A stretch of 64,000 nt of DNA from Apiospora phragmitis (taxonomy: Eukaryota > Ascomycota > Sordariomycetes > Amphisphaeriales > Apiosporaceae), in assembly GCA_038363925.1 (NCBI GenBank), contig JAQQWL010000004.1:124001-188000 (forward strand). Reading direction: 5' to 3'. The position numbers and the translations under genes are program-made. Shown here piece by piece: positions 36,001 through 47,855 of this stretch (position 1 is the first letter of the stretch; each line of letters opens with the position of its first letter). The notes beneath the pieces are model-generated. The model saw only the letters and a list, made by a program, of their open reading frames with translations. It made no database searches and was not told the origin of the DNA.

Positions 36001-36708
36001 ATACCCTCAAGGAACTGCTGGAGGATTCCTCCCCACCCAGGAAATATCAGAAAAGGCGTCACGGCACCGCGAGTCGCCGTGACTTGCGCCGTGACTCGGT
36101 CGGGCCACCGGTGACGCCTGATGCCCCAGGCCCGGGGCGGTTATCGACTCCCGAGGAATGGCGAGGAGAATCCGTCTTCACGGAACGGTGGAATAGTTCC
36201 CGTGGCGCAGCCGAAGAAGCACCACTGTTTGTTTCGTCACCAAACTGTGACCCAATCGGTCACAACAAAAAAGGACGAAAGGCTAGCTTAGCAAGCCATG
36301 GCAACAAAGCAGTGATTGATTTAACGGCAGCACCACCGTTAGGGTTTTCATCTTCGGCTCCTGTCTTCACTACACCGTCAGCGGCAACAGCCACAGCAGC
36401 AACAATTGCTACGGGTGAACATCATGTTTTGGTTGAGCAGACGTCATCAGCTCGCCCGAAGCGACAAGGGGATACCAATGCCACAACAAAGACGAAGAAG
36501 CAAAAGAAGGGGCATGCGGGCGAGTCATCTCGTGAGGCAGCACGTGCTAATCCACCCGAGGCGGACTACACCTTTAACAGAAGATGTAAGAGTGTACCGC
36601 CACCCTCCTCCACCAGGGGTAGAGGCTGTCATTGCAGGTGTTAATTCGAGTATTAAACCAGGTGAGAACTTAAAGAGAAAAATCGGGGACAGAGAGGACG
36701 ATGATTGA
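33030..36708 (+). CDS. Large basic, mostly disordered protein, unknown function
   Basis: Family not recognised. Exons are 33030-33200, 33401-36585 and 36638-36708, all with GT-AG boundaries, about 1141 residues. The N-terminal 110 residues are the only compact part (EFLREVWERRDELLESPED, then TAFWVSIAEDFKWKG, then CKHRKGKRANG). Helical and Trp-containing, they vaguely recall MADF or SANT-like DNA-binding modules, which is a guess. The rest is Ser/Pro/Arg-rich with an acidic run (DDSDDSDSS), a Lys/Gly tract at about 35105-35225 and a second conserved-looking patch (DDDVLRQHFANIKRTRHATY). Frame breaks: 33969-33972 (one G short), about 34740-34780 (one base extra) and 35213-35217 (one G extra). 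Nuclear location is inferred from the basic tracts. It could be two genes, but the single corrected frame argues for one. Confidence 0.6.
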
Positions 36709-39480
36709 CTGTGTCTTTTTCCTTTGTAGGCCTTTTGGGCTTTTTGTACATCTATTGGCTGTTATTGGTATGAATGTTCTCTGGGTTTGGTACGGTACGG
36801 TTCGTCTTATCAGCGTAGCTTTGCGATAGGTAGAAGGAATTCAAAGTCAGCGTGCAATGTGCATGTAAAGATGCAACAGCAATTGCCGAGTCATGCATTT
36901 GGCGAATTGCATGTGATACCAAGTAAGATATGTTTGCATGAATCTCACCATGATGTTGGAGTTGGGAGGTTGAGTCGTGAGAAAACGGAATTATCTTGCG
37001 ACGTGTGTGTGCGCACCTTCCATCATCCCATTGGCCTGTCGGTAATAAGACAAGGGCAGAATCGGAATCCTTGATTCTTTGAGTTTGGCATTGTGGTGTT
37101 GGAATACATTACCTATATATATCTTCATACATGATCATCATGGTGCAATCCATACCGAAAACTCTCATATTATTATCAATGAGCAGTGCATTCATTCATT
37201 ATTGATTTGTTGGTAGGCATGCGGCTGACACGTGCAAGCACAATGCACTGAATAAGTTGAATTGAAGATAAGATAAAGCCTCGGGCCATAAGCCGGGATG
37301 CCGTGCATAGAGGATACCTGGTCCTTCCCTCAGCTCTCAACAATTATCTGTTTCGGGCAAGAGGGGCTGGGCCTTGCATCTGATCGGCTTCCCCAACAGA
37401 AAAAAAAAATTGTTCCGCACAGGGTCGTGAGGGTCCTGGAAGCATTGGCATTCTGGCATTGGCAGAAAAGAATTGATTGAGAAGAAGGCGGGACCCTCTG
37501 TCGACCCCACTCCTTCTGCCTGCGTTCCATTCATCCCATAAATCTCCAAAGCGCACATCAGGACCCTGCATCTTCTCAACCCTTATCGGATCAAACCCAG
37601 ATCCGTCTTCCATGACCATTAATAGCATACCCCCCTGGCTTATATCCCAAGTCGACAATCATGGTTCACGTAGAAATCTACCAAGTGAGTGACTCTCTTG
37701 CTTCCAAAGATCTCGGAATAGCCTCTCAAGCCAGAGCATGCGGTGATGGAGACAGAGGGTACTTGGATGCTCGTACCGTACCGGACATGGAGATCTGCAG
37801 TAGCGTTGGGCGGGTAAAAGCCCCATTCGGTCCCTCATTTTCCCCCCACGTCCCACGTTGTATCCATTCCGCAAAGTTTCAACCTCACAGACAGCAAGCA
37901 GGAAGGACAGCAAACGCCCAGAAAAGCAACACTTCTCCAGATCTCGCAGCGTGGCAGCCTGACCGCCGAGATAATCGCCATTGCTACTGCTTAGTTCTTG
38001 CTTCTATCTTGTGGAGTGATTTCACCATCGTGCTACATCAGATCATTTGTGCCAACGCTTTGTCGATCGCCCCAATCACCACAATTCAAAGAATTCAATA
38101 GCCTTGTATCTACTGTTATGCTAGCTACCTACTGTAAAGGACCTAGGGGACTATGTATTGCACCCGTGGGAACCAGAGGCAGCAGAGGCACTTGACACTG
38201 GTCGGTACATAGTGCTGTAGAAGGTAACACTTGCCTGCTTCCTTTTCTCTCTCAATTTCACTTTCACATGCCAAGTAGCCTGGCAGGAGACCCGCCAGAT
38301 CGAGGTGCCAACTGAACGCCACGCGGGCCCAAGCCCCCTCTAGCCAGCTAGCCTTCCGCGGCAGCACGGCTTGAGTTCGTTCAAGGGCGGTGAGGGAACT
38401 CTGAGGGAACCACACAGTGACACGTCAATGCTGCTGTCCCGGTACGCATGTCTTACCTCTTATTTTCGGGATGCGCAGTGGGCGCGGCTCATCCTCATCT
38501 GTTCTTGATTTTGCAGCAGCAGATCCAGCAGATTTACAGTTTTGATCATCCCTCATCATCCCGACATGTCGTGCAGGGCTGGAAAGCCAATATCCATCGG
38601 TACATATCAGGAGGGCTCCAAACACAGAGTGACCTATCCGGCACGTGTAGGAATGACCAGGCTGTATGACTTCTCGAGAACGCCGCCGACGAGGGAGTTA
38701 CGCCAATTGCCGATTAACACATGGGAATTGAAAATGTCTATTGCCGAATTATTGCCTAGTTATCTCCTTTGCGTGACTGTCAGTCGGCGTACAGGTTTTT
38801 CTTAATCCAACGGCTGTCGGGGTTGAACCAGACTTGCGGAACAGGGCCGAACCCAACGGGTGGTCTTCTGGAGACGGCAGGGGACCAAGACCTCGAATCA
38901 CCTTGAACCAGGATACTTGATAGGCATTGACAGATCGGCCCCTGTATCTCGGGTTCCACGTTCGTGATACTGTCGTACCGTATGTAGACATACTGTATTT
39001 GATGCTGCACGCCGCCTGGAGCAATGCAGCTTTGGTGTCTGCTTGGTTTGCCCCCTCCCCGCCCAGCCCAAATCAAAGCTCGAAAAAGTCTCGACTGCTT
39101 CCATAGGCCATGCCGGCCCCCTTGATCGGCGGCGAGATGCTTCTTGTAACTTGTGGGCGCCCTAAAACACCACCGTCGGACGTACCGCTACACTCGAGGC
39201 TCCTGTATTCGCCCCCTCGGGTGGTCTGTCCATTCCGACTAGTTGCCCAGATCAGTCTAACCGCTTCGCTTTTTTCCCTGTGCACGGTCTAGGTCTAGGA
39301 ATGTCGAAAGGAGAGGTGGCGGGGGTCATTTCCTGTAGCGTAGCGTCCCTCGTTGATTGATAGAGTATCACCAGATATGTAGATAGACACATGGCAACAT
39401 GGCCAAGAAGACTGAGTGAGTATAAGAGGCTGGAAGCAATAAGCGTTCTGTAACCTCCAGGAAGGGACCGCCAGAGCATT
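36709..39480. other. Gene-poor spacer
   Basis: No convincing gene. An ATG at 37661 (MVHVEIYQ) is followed directly by a GTGAGT donor-like site and could be a first exon, but I could not find a matching second exon. A/T-rich stretches (around 37090-37200) and scattered short frames only. Confidence 0.5.
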
Positions 39481-40354
39481 GAAGCATAAATGCAAAGTTC
39501 AGCCAGTGAGGCTTGCGATAAGAAATTGTTCTTGATTCTTATTAACATTGCCCCCATTTCACCCAGCTCTTCCTGGTCATTGCCGTCCCAGACTGGTGGA
39601 TTTGCTCAAGCCCCAAACTCTACCCCGATATTTTTCTCAGTTTCGACTCGGAACTTATTATTTGGCACCTTGAGGTACATTGGCCAATTGGCTATTTATT
39701 TCAAGGATTGTACCCTCGTACAGACAGACACATCTGCATTCACCTGCAATTCGATCAATTATATTCATTACCTACAGCAGTACCTACCTACATACCTACA
39801 CCAGCCGGACGCCGTTGGACGAGAAAAAGAAGGGAAGCGACAGGCGTGTGAGAAACAGTTTAAAACCAAAAATAGTCCATCCCACTTCGGACCCAAACCC
39901 GCCAGTTCCCCCAACAAAATTGGCTCACAAGGAAAAGAAACCGACAAGCCTTGGCTCGCTGCTACTCAATCCCCGGCTACCACTACCACAGGAGAGTGGC
40001 CACTCTGGGACCCTCTTTTCTCCATTGCCGTTTCGTCGTTTCTTTTTATTGGCGTCGTTTGCTCTCCTCCCCTTTCCTCGAGAAGTCGATTCTACAGTTA
40101 ATACAGTCACTCACTGTGCACTACTTCTTCCAAGTGTCTGTCACTTCCAACCGCAGATCCCACGACCCTGTCTCAACTTGGTCTGAAGTCGGAAACTTAT
40201 TAGATCTGACTCCCTTCAGCCAAAAGGGCCAGACCACAAAACATCCGTCAAGAAGGAAGGATCTTGGGAAAAAAAGACACCATCGAATAATAACCAACAC
40301 ATCTTCTTTCTCTCTTTCAATAGACAAGAAAAAGGCACATACACAAACACCATC
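39481..40354 (+). promoter_or_regulatory. Promoter and leader region of the delta-12 desaturase gene
   Basis: CT/CA-rich sequence leading to the desaturase start. Overlapping ATTGG and CCAAT boxes form a near palindrome at 39679-39690, and CTACC repeats lie at 39770-39800. A 203-codon frame opens at 39490, but its amino-acid content is random-like and it ends before the desaturase. Confidence 0.45.
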
Positions 40355-41803
40355 ATGGCTTCCACGACAGGACGGGCTACTCGTCAGAACCCTGCGCTTC
40401 GTCGTACCATGACCTCGACCACAGCCGAGTCAGACATGTCGTCGCCCTCGACACGCATGGGTTCCCCCATCGACTCCCCTAGAGCTTCGGCCTCGTCCAC
40501 TTCCCTCTCCTCCATGTCTTCGCTCGACGAGAACACCAAGACGTCGCACGGCAAGCTCATCGACACCTACGGCAATGAGTTCCAGATTCCCGACTACACC
40601 ATCAAGGACATCCACGATGCCATCCCCAAGCACTGCTTCGAGCGGTCCGCCGTCAAGGGTCTGTACTACGTCTTCCGCGACATTGCTCTCGTGTCCGCCA
40701 ACTTCTACCTCGCCAACAAGTACGTGACGCCCGAGATCATCCCCAGCACGCCTGCCCGTGTTGTCCTCTGGGGCCTGTATGCCTTCATGCAGGGTCTCTT
40801 CTGCACCGGTCTCTGGGTCTTGGCCCACGAGTGCGGTCACCAGGCCTTCAGCACCTCCAAGATTCTCAACGACACCGTCGGCTGGATTGTGCACTCGGCC
40901 CTACTGGTCCCCTACTTCAGCTGGAAGATCTCTCACGGCAAGCACCACAAGGCCACCGGCCACATGGAGCGCGACATGGTCTTCTTGCCCCGCACCCGTG
41001 ATCAGCAGGCCACTAGAATGGGCAAGTTCGTCCACGAGCTCAGCGAGCTCGGCGAGGAGACCCCAATTGTCACCCTTATCCACCTGATCGGCCAGCAGCT
41101 CATCGGCTGGCCCAACTACCTGATGACCAACGTCACCGGCCACAACTTCCACGAGCGCCAGCGCGAGGGCCGCGGCAAGGGCAAGAGGAACGGCTTCGGC
41201 GGTGGCGTTAACCACTTCAGCCCCAGCAGCCCCCTGTATGAGGCCAAGGACGCCAAGCTTATCCTGCTGAGCGACCTTGGCATCGCCATCACTGCCACCG
41301 CCCTCTTCTTCCTCTGCAAGACCTTCGGCACCTCCAACATGATGGTCTGGTACTTCCTGCCCTACCTTTGGGTCAACCACTGGCTGGTCGCCATCACCTT
41401 CCTCCAGCACACCGACCCCTCGCTTCCCCACTACGCTGCCGAGTCGTGGACCTATGTCCGTGGCGCCGCCGCCACCATCGACCGTGAGTTCGGCTTCATT
41501 GGCCGCAATCTTCTGCACGGCATCATCGAGACCCACGTCTTGCACCACTACGTCTCGACGATCCCCTTCTACAACGCCGACGAGGCCAGCGATGCCATCA
41601 AGAAGGTCATGGGCCGCCACTACCGCTCCGATGTCAAGGATGGCTCCATTGGATTCATCAAGGCCATGTGGCGCAGCGCCCGCATGTGCCAGTGGGTTGA
41701 GCCCAGCGAGGGTGCCCAGGGCGAGGGCAAGGGCGTCTTGTTCTTCCGCAACCGCAACAACATTGGCACCCAGTCCGCCAAGGTGGCCGCACCGGCGTCA
41801 TGA
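40355..41803 (+). CDS. FAD2: Oleate delta-12 fatty acid desaturase
   Basis: ER membrane di-iron enzyme that introduces the second double bond into oleate to make linoleate, using cytochrome b5 as electron donor (family knowledge). A single intact exon of 482 residues. All three histidine boxes are present: HECGH at 158-162, HGKHH at 194-198 and HVLHH at 394-398. Membrane segments flank them (ARVVLWGLYAFMQGLFCTG; ALFFLCKTFG; WLVAITFLQH). The first 60 residues are Ser/Thr-rich and disordered, as in other filamentous fungi. A delta-12 rather than omega-3 function is inferred from overall similarity and from HECGHQAFS. It is one of three genes in the window without any frame break, and it has clean, GC-rich, C-ending codon use typical of a highly expressed gene. 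Confidence 0.96.
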   Translation: MASTTGRATRQNPALRRTMTSTTAESDMSSPSTRMGSPIDSPRASASSTSLSSMSSLDENTKTSHGKLIDTYGNEFQIPDYTIKDIHDAIPKHCFERSAVKGLYYVFRDIALVSANFYLANKYVTPEIIPSTPARVVLWGLYAFMQGLFCTGLWVLAHECGHQAFSTSKILNDTVGWIVHSALLVPYFSWKISHGKHHKATGHMERDMVFLPRTRDQQATRMGKFVHELSELGEETPIVTLIHLIGQQLIGWPNYLMTNVTGHNFHERQREGRGKGKRNGFGGGVNHFSPSSPLYEAKDAKLILLSDLGIAITATALFFLCKTFGTSNMMVWYFLPYLWVNHWLVAITFLQHTDPSLPHYAAESWTYVRGAAATIDREFGFIGRNLLHGIIETHVLHHYVSTIPFYNADEASDAIKKVMGRHYRSDVKDGSIGFIKAMWRSARMCQWVEPSEGAQGEGKGVLFFRNRNNIGTQSAKVAAPAS

Positions 41804-43430
41804 TCATGTTCCGCCGACGAGAAAGGAAATGGGAAGCAAGCAAAAACGCCTTGGTCTCGATCGTCTATGGTCCATAGACCTGTCTCTCCCATGCACGGAA
41901 GCCGCGTGAAAACCAAGCGGCTGGCGGACTTGTTTGGGGAAAAGAGTAATGGCAGCAGGGAACGATGATGTGTGGACCTGAAGACCTGAAGATCTGAAGA
42001 TTTATCGTGGTTTAATGGATGCTCGCGATGTTGGCGATTCTGCGTCTGGAGTTTTGGAGTTGCAATTACATGTTTCTGGTCATGCGGCTGATTCTTGATT
42101 ACCCGATGCAATCTTCCTTACCTCCCCTGTAAATAGACAACACCACCACCATGACGACGACAAGACGAAAGAAAAAACAAGATGAAAAAGACGGGTGTTT
42201 TTAGAAATAGACCTAGTATAGCATGCTAGAATTGAGGGTTACGTTTGACTACCAAACTTCTCTTGGACTCGATGAATGGACGACTTACTTGCCTTGCTTG
42301 ATTGTGTGCATACGATCTGGATTCGACCTGGCTCCCTCCCGCGGACCGTTGAGATACATTATATAAAGATGGATGCGCTTGTGCCCAACTCCCGGACTCC
42401 CGGAGCAGTCGATTGCGCCGCGTATCGATCTATAAACTTACGGCTCGCGTATGAATGTCGGGAGTGTCAAGGGCATAGTTGCTGGTGTGATGGTGATGCT
42501 GGTGCGGGAAACAGTCCAGTACTGACAGAGATGGCACGAGGTGAGGGCGGTTGAACCCATCCACACACCCCACTATCTCACTACTGGGGGCGGCTGAAAT
42601 GGCATAGTCAGATCGCAGCAGAACAGGGGATAGACGCCACCCCTCTTGAGCCGGCCGACCTATATAAATGTAAATGACAATACGGCGAACTGAATCCATT
42701 CGTATCATGCATACATACATAGACCTGGAGTCTGGGATGGATGATACGTTCGTGGCAAAGGGAGTGATGAATAAGGGAAACGGCACAGCAGATGAGAGCC
42801 ATTGTCGATCTTTGCAATTCATCATCCATCATAACTGATTTGACTATCTAATGGAACTGACCCCGACTGCCAGGTAAAAACAAGATGCAGCCGCAAAATT
42901 TCAAAGCCCACCTACTTACTCACTCTGGCAGCTTCGCAAGAGAGCAGAGGCAGAGAGAGGAAGTTTCTAAATGCCTAAAATCATTTCCATTTTCCATTGC
43001 CATATGCGTGAGTGCCAGTCAGTCAGTGTCGCGCTTTTGCCATAATGTACAATCAAAACATCGCTGCTGTCATTCTATTTTCCCCCTTCCTTTTCTTCTC
43101 GAAACTCCGTCCGTATTCCATTTCCTTTCTTCTCCTCTGTCCTTCTCTCTGAGAGAAAGAGACCAACTCCTTCACGAAAGACAAGGTAAAGGGGGCATTG
43201 GTTGGTGGGTATCTGTTCCAGGCATGAATCCTGAAGGTGGAAAAAAAAAAGGTGAAAAGGGTTTCAAAAGTAAGAAAGAGAAAAACTCCCCATCGCCCTG
43301 GTCTCTCCTACTCATACACACGCACGTTCAATTTTTCTTCTTCAAGTCGAGGTTCTGATGATTTGTTGGCCCATCACCGCCATGAAATCAAGAGCCGCTC
43401 CCTCTTTCTTGCTTGCTTGCTTGCTTGCTC
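41804..43430. other. Convergent 3' spacer
   Basis: The desaturase (+) and the 43431 gene (-) both end towards this region. No gene recognised. Some CT-rich and A-rich stretches near 43080-43290. Confidence 0.6.
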
Positions 43431-46400
43431 CTAGGTGGCTACCGCCAGCGAAGTAGTAGAGGAGACGCTGTCATTCCTACCGAGACTCTGCTTCCTCCTT
43501 CGGTTCTTCATGCGGCTCTTCTTGTTTCGGATCCGCCGAGCTACCGGTATCGAATTCGGGTCCATCGCGGGCGACTTGCCCCTCTCGCGTCCTTCTTCGT
43601 CGTGCTCCTTTTTGATGACAACCAGAGGTGTCGACGATGACGAGCCGGGTTTGGCTGTAGTGGGCGGAGGCGGCGGTGTTTTTGGCATCGGTGCCTGTGT
43701 CGTTGCCTTCGCTGTGATAGCTGCAGGTGCGGACGAATCATGGCCGTCGTGGTTATGCTTGCGCTTCTTGCGCGAGGGAGTGTCTTCGGGTCCGAGGGAC
43801 TTGCGGCGCTTCTTGCTGGACTTGGATTTCTTGCGAGACGAGACCTCCCCAACCTGAGCTGCCTTGCATGGTGTTGTCAACCCGTCGGGAGTCTTGCCGT
43901 GCTTGTGTTTGCGCTTCTTCTTGTGCTCGCCATCCTTGCGAGCATGCTTCAAATCCAAGACAGCAGCGTCGGCATCGCCGGCACCATGGGCAGCTGTCTC
44001 GCCACCGACAACATCATCATGGCTGTATTCACCCTGCTGCTGCTTTTCATGATAAGACTCCCAGGTTGACTTGTCCTTCTGGTGGTGGTCCGTCTTGTGC
44101 TCTTTGCAGGGCGATGGCTCCTCCGCTGGCACTTCGCTATCTCGGCGGCGACGCTTCTTGGAAGAAGACTTTGAACTTGCTGTTGCCGCTGAAGCAGCAG
44201 GGCTTGAAAGGATGGTGCCCCAAAGGTTGTCGCTCTTCTTCTGCTTTTGTGATGTCTCGAGCACCTTGGGTGGCTTCTGCGTCGCACTACTGCTACTACT
44301 GCTGCTCTTCTGCAAGAAAAGGGCGCTCGTCCGCTACCGGCTTCGAGCGTGCGGATGCTGCTTTATACAGCTTCGGGATTGTAGGCGCTGGCACGGGCGT
44401 GACAGGTTCGACTGTGGTGGGGCCTGTCGCTTGTGTGGCCGACTTGGGCAGCTCGGATGCCAATCGTTTTCTCTCGGATACGAAGTCGCTGGGGGGCTTG
44501 CGATGCTCGATCTGTGTCTGGTTTGGCTTTGCGGCCGTGAAACCCGGGATGACGGGTAGCGGGATGGGCGTATAGGACTTCAACCTCGGCGGCGCAGAAG
44601 ATGAGGGAAGCTCAGGCTTCTGTCTCTGCTTGCTGGGGGATGATGCGAGCGAATCCTGCTCAGGCCCCTTCCTGTTTTCCTGGGCTTGGCCGGTCGTGGT
44701 GAGGTTGTTCAGCCAGCGAGGCGATTCCCGCAGCACGTAATTCAATGCCGAGGCCCTCGAGTTCTGAGAGTCCCCCTTTCCGTCCGCCTCATCATCAGAA
44801 GCCGCGGAACCTGTGATCTCCGCCAGCGGCTTGGGTGGTAGAATGGTCTCATCACCACCCTCATCACCACCCTCATCATCCTCGGAAGCCTCGGAAGCCT
44901 CAGAGATGACTTTGGCCAACTGCTGGGTTGGTAGGGTGATCTCATCCTCATCCTCGTCCTCCCCTTTCACGTCGTCAGAAAACGTCACCTTCTTGATCGT
45001 AGCCTTCCTCCCTCCGACAACCCTGAGTTATTAACCACAAGCTTGGAGATGGGTTTCGGCGTCTCTTCCGAATCATCGTCATCATCATCTGACTGACCGA
45101 GGGAGGACTTGAATCTACCCGTCAACGCCGACCGATAGGGCCCTGCTGGCTTGGACCGAGCTGTGGGTGCTTTGGATGAGGGACTGGAGGACATGAGGAT
45201 CCCAAGCTGTTGGTTGGATGGAGGGCATTCCGCCTCCAGCTGCTTTCTGATCAGAACAGAAGAGGCTTCCGAGTCTGCAGAGCGAAGGTCCGACTCATCC
45301 GAGACCTTAGCATCTTGTGCAGTCTGCCTTCGAGCTGTAGGAGTCGTACTGTTGCTCGGGGTCGCACGGTCCAGACTGCATGGCGGAAGCTGAACCTCTT
45401 CTGTGTCGTCTTCGTCGTCGTCGTCGACTTCGCTCTCCTCGCAGTCGTTTGATTGGGATCGAGGCTCAGCGTTCTTCTCTTCCTCGGCTATTTGTGCATT
45501 GTTGGGAGGCTCGCAGCCAAAGACGTATTTTCCGCGGTGGCGACCGTTGAGGATGAGGCCCTCCCAAGGTCCGTTCCCGACATAGGTGTAGCCACGGTCG
45601 CCCAAGCTGACGAATAACGTGTTGTACTTCCACGAGTACTCCTTGAAAGCTTTAGGGAGTCCGTCTGCATCATCTAGAACCTCGCCACGCCAGAATCGCT
45701 CGTCTTCGCTACCGACTGACGCATTGTCGTCGTCTTCGTCCGACTGCTCCGCATCCGAAAAACGGTCTCGGAAATGTTTCGGGTAGTTCAAGCCAAATGT
45801 CTTGCCTGTCGTATTGCCCGAATTTTGCTGTTCCTGCTGCTTGGGGTACAGTGTGTTGATGGGCGTGAAAGCTGTGGTCGGCGTAGGTTGCCTACGTCTT
45901 ACCTCAATGCGTGGGGTTTCGTCCTTTGGCGTTGCAGTTGCCATCGATGATTGTGATTGCAAAGGGCCTTTGATGATATCGTCACCCAAGTGGTCGTCGG
46001 ATAAGTCGGTGTCTTCAAAGAAAGAATCGGGTATTTCTTCAATCAGTGCTGTCGGGCATGGTTAGCAAGCAAGGAATGCAGAGACAGCGACGTATGGTTA
46101 ACAACACACTCTTTGGTTCGACTCTGCGATTCGTCATCTTCTTGATTTGGTCAATGGCTTCACGACCCGAGACACGCTTGCTGCGAGCCTCCGCTTCGGC
46201 CTTCTCCTTGGCTGCCTCTTCCGCTGCGGCAGCGGCCTCTTCCTCGAGTCGCTTCTTCGAGGCTGTGTTATGCTCTCGTAGTCGCTCAATCAGGTCCGCA
46301 GACTTGCGGGTTGAGGGTCTCGCACATGGAAACGACCCTGGCATCGCGCCAGCCGAGCTTGAAGGTGGGTCCGTAGCCTCTCGCTGGGTGCTGTTTCCCT

Positions 46401-47855
46401 TCCTACAGGGTACAGAATGCGTCCCTCTCGTGTTCTTCAGCGTGTAAGAGTCCGGCGTTTTCGCAACGATGCGCACCTCATCATCTGACTCTTTCGACAG
46501 AGAGTCGTCGCCATCCTTAATCGGGATGACCTGAGCCTTGGGAGTCGATAGCTGCTTAGAACTTGACGCGATTTCCTTATTGGCAGCCTTCTGTGGTAAG
46601 GGCGAGGACGGGACTACATCATCCTGTAAAGCTCGGACCCGGGCACGGAGATTATGGTTCTGCTGTGGTGGAATAATTTCCCCATTGTCGCTGTCGGAAG
46701 GAACATCATAGACATCTTTCTGCAGGTTCCGAGACTTAGCGGAGGAGGCTGATGCTCGGGAGGGGGCAGGCTTTGATTTAGGCGTTTTCAACTCGGCCTT
46801 GGCTGGCAATGCATCTGCTTTGACTGAGGGGGCAGTTTGCAAGCTTGATGCGGGTCCTTGTTGGTTCTGGTTGGAAGGAGTATGCTTGGGCGACTTGGGC
46901 GACTTGGATGGCAATGCCGTTTTCAACTCTTTTGATTCCCTTGGCTGTACTGGGTGCTCATGGCCAGGGGCAATCTTTTTGACCGCGGGAACAGGAGTTC
47001 GATCCATAGGCAGTGAAGATGAGACTTGCTTCTTGACTGCGGGGGTAATAGCCCGGTTCTTGGGCAGTGAAGAAGAGACCTTCCGGCTCCCCGAACCATC
47101 CTAAGTTAAATGATATCAGCCAAGTTCTCGTGCTTCAGGCAAGGCAGCACAACTTACATTGTTTGATGTTTGAGGGATTCTGGTTCCAGCTTTTGGCGTA
47201 GAATCCGGCTTCTGGGTGCTGTCAAGATTCCTGCCCATGAAGATGCGATCTGTGTCTGCACTACTCGAGCGGCTCGAGTTACTCGAGTCGCTTGATATCT
47301 CGATTTGGGGCGTCGGTACTGCTGCTGTTTCTCTTGCTTCTGTGCTTGATCCTAGCGCGCGGCCAGAGGCTGGAGCCTGACGGTCCGGATTCGATGAAGT
47401 CCCCTTGGCGGGCTTGGGATGGTTGGGTGTAGCAGGCCCTCTTTGGCTCTGAGCAGACTTGGTCTTGGCATTGGCGGATGGGGTCCTGGGTGTCTCCTGG
47501 GATAAGGCAGGCGACGGTTCCGTCAGGAAAACATGTAGGGCTTCGCCGTCCTTCAGCGTCTCGAGCTGATCGTCCAACGCGCACGAGTAGAAGTCCACGT
47601 CCTTGATGGAATCCACCTCGACGAGTCGACCTTGTTGGGGTGCTCCTGGCGGAATCTGTGCAGCGCCTTGAGCCCGACGTCGGCGTAGGTGTCGTTTTCC
47701 ATCATGTTCATCCGGTAGCGACCGAGCGATTCTGCGTGCGCCGCGTCATGTCGCTTGTCGTGGTTGTGCATCAAGATAGGCAGTTTGGTGTGGTCGTGCA
47801 CGAAGACATGCACAGCGAGAGGCGCCATCTTCGTTTGTTGCTTGGCGCGAGGCAT
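43431..47855 (-). CDS. Large disordered, probably nuclear protein, unknown function
   Basis: Family not recognised. Exons are 47855-47158, 47100-46110 and 46048-43431 (57- and 61-bp introns), about 1435 residues. The N-terminal 110 residues look folded (APLAVHVFVHDHTKLPILMHNH; SLGRYRMNMMENDTYADVGLK). A second compact patch near 45500-45650 reads YSWKYNTLFVSLGDRGYTY then GPWEGLILNGRHRGKYVFG. The rest is low-complexity: Ser/Pro-rich, acidic runs (DDDDDDSEE; GEDEDEDE), a coiled-coil-like Ala/Glu stretch (RLEEEAAAAAEEAAKEKAE) and a Lys/Arg-rich C-terminus (KKRKHKHGK; RRIRNKKSRMKNRRRK) suggesting nuclear targeting. Frame breaks: 47637-47640 and 45007-45008 (one base short each) and 44317-44320 (one base extra). 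After correction a single frame joins all parts, supporting one gene. Confidence 0.7.

Noticed and set aside
39490..40101. 203-codon plus-strand frame upstream of the desaturase
   Set aside because: It has an ATG, but its composition is random-like, it shows no domain and it lies in the CT-rich leader. More likely leader sequence than a gene.
40901..41620. 239-codon minus-strand frame inside the desaturase
   Set aside because: Antisense shadow; the sense strand has all three histidine boxes in one intact frame.
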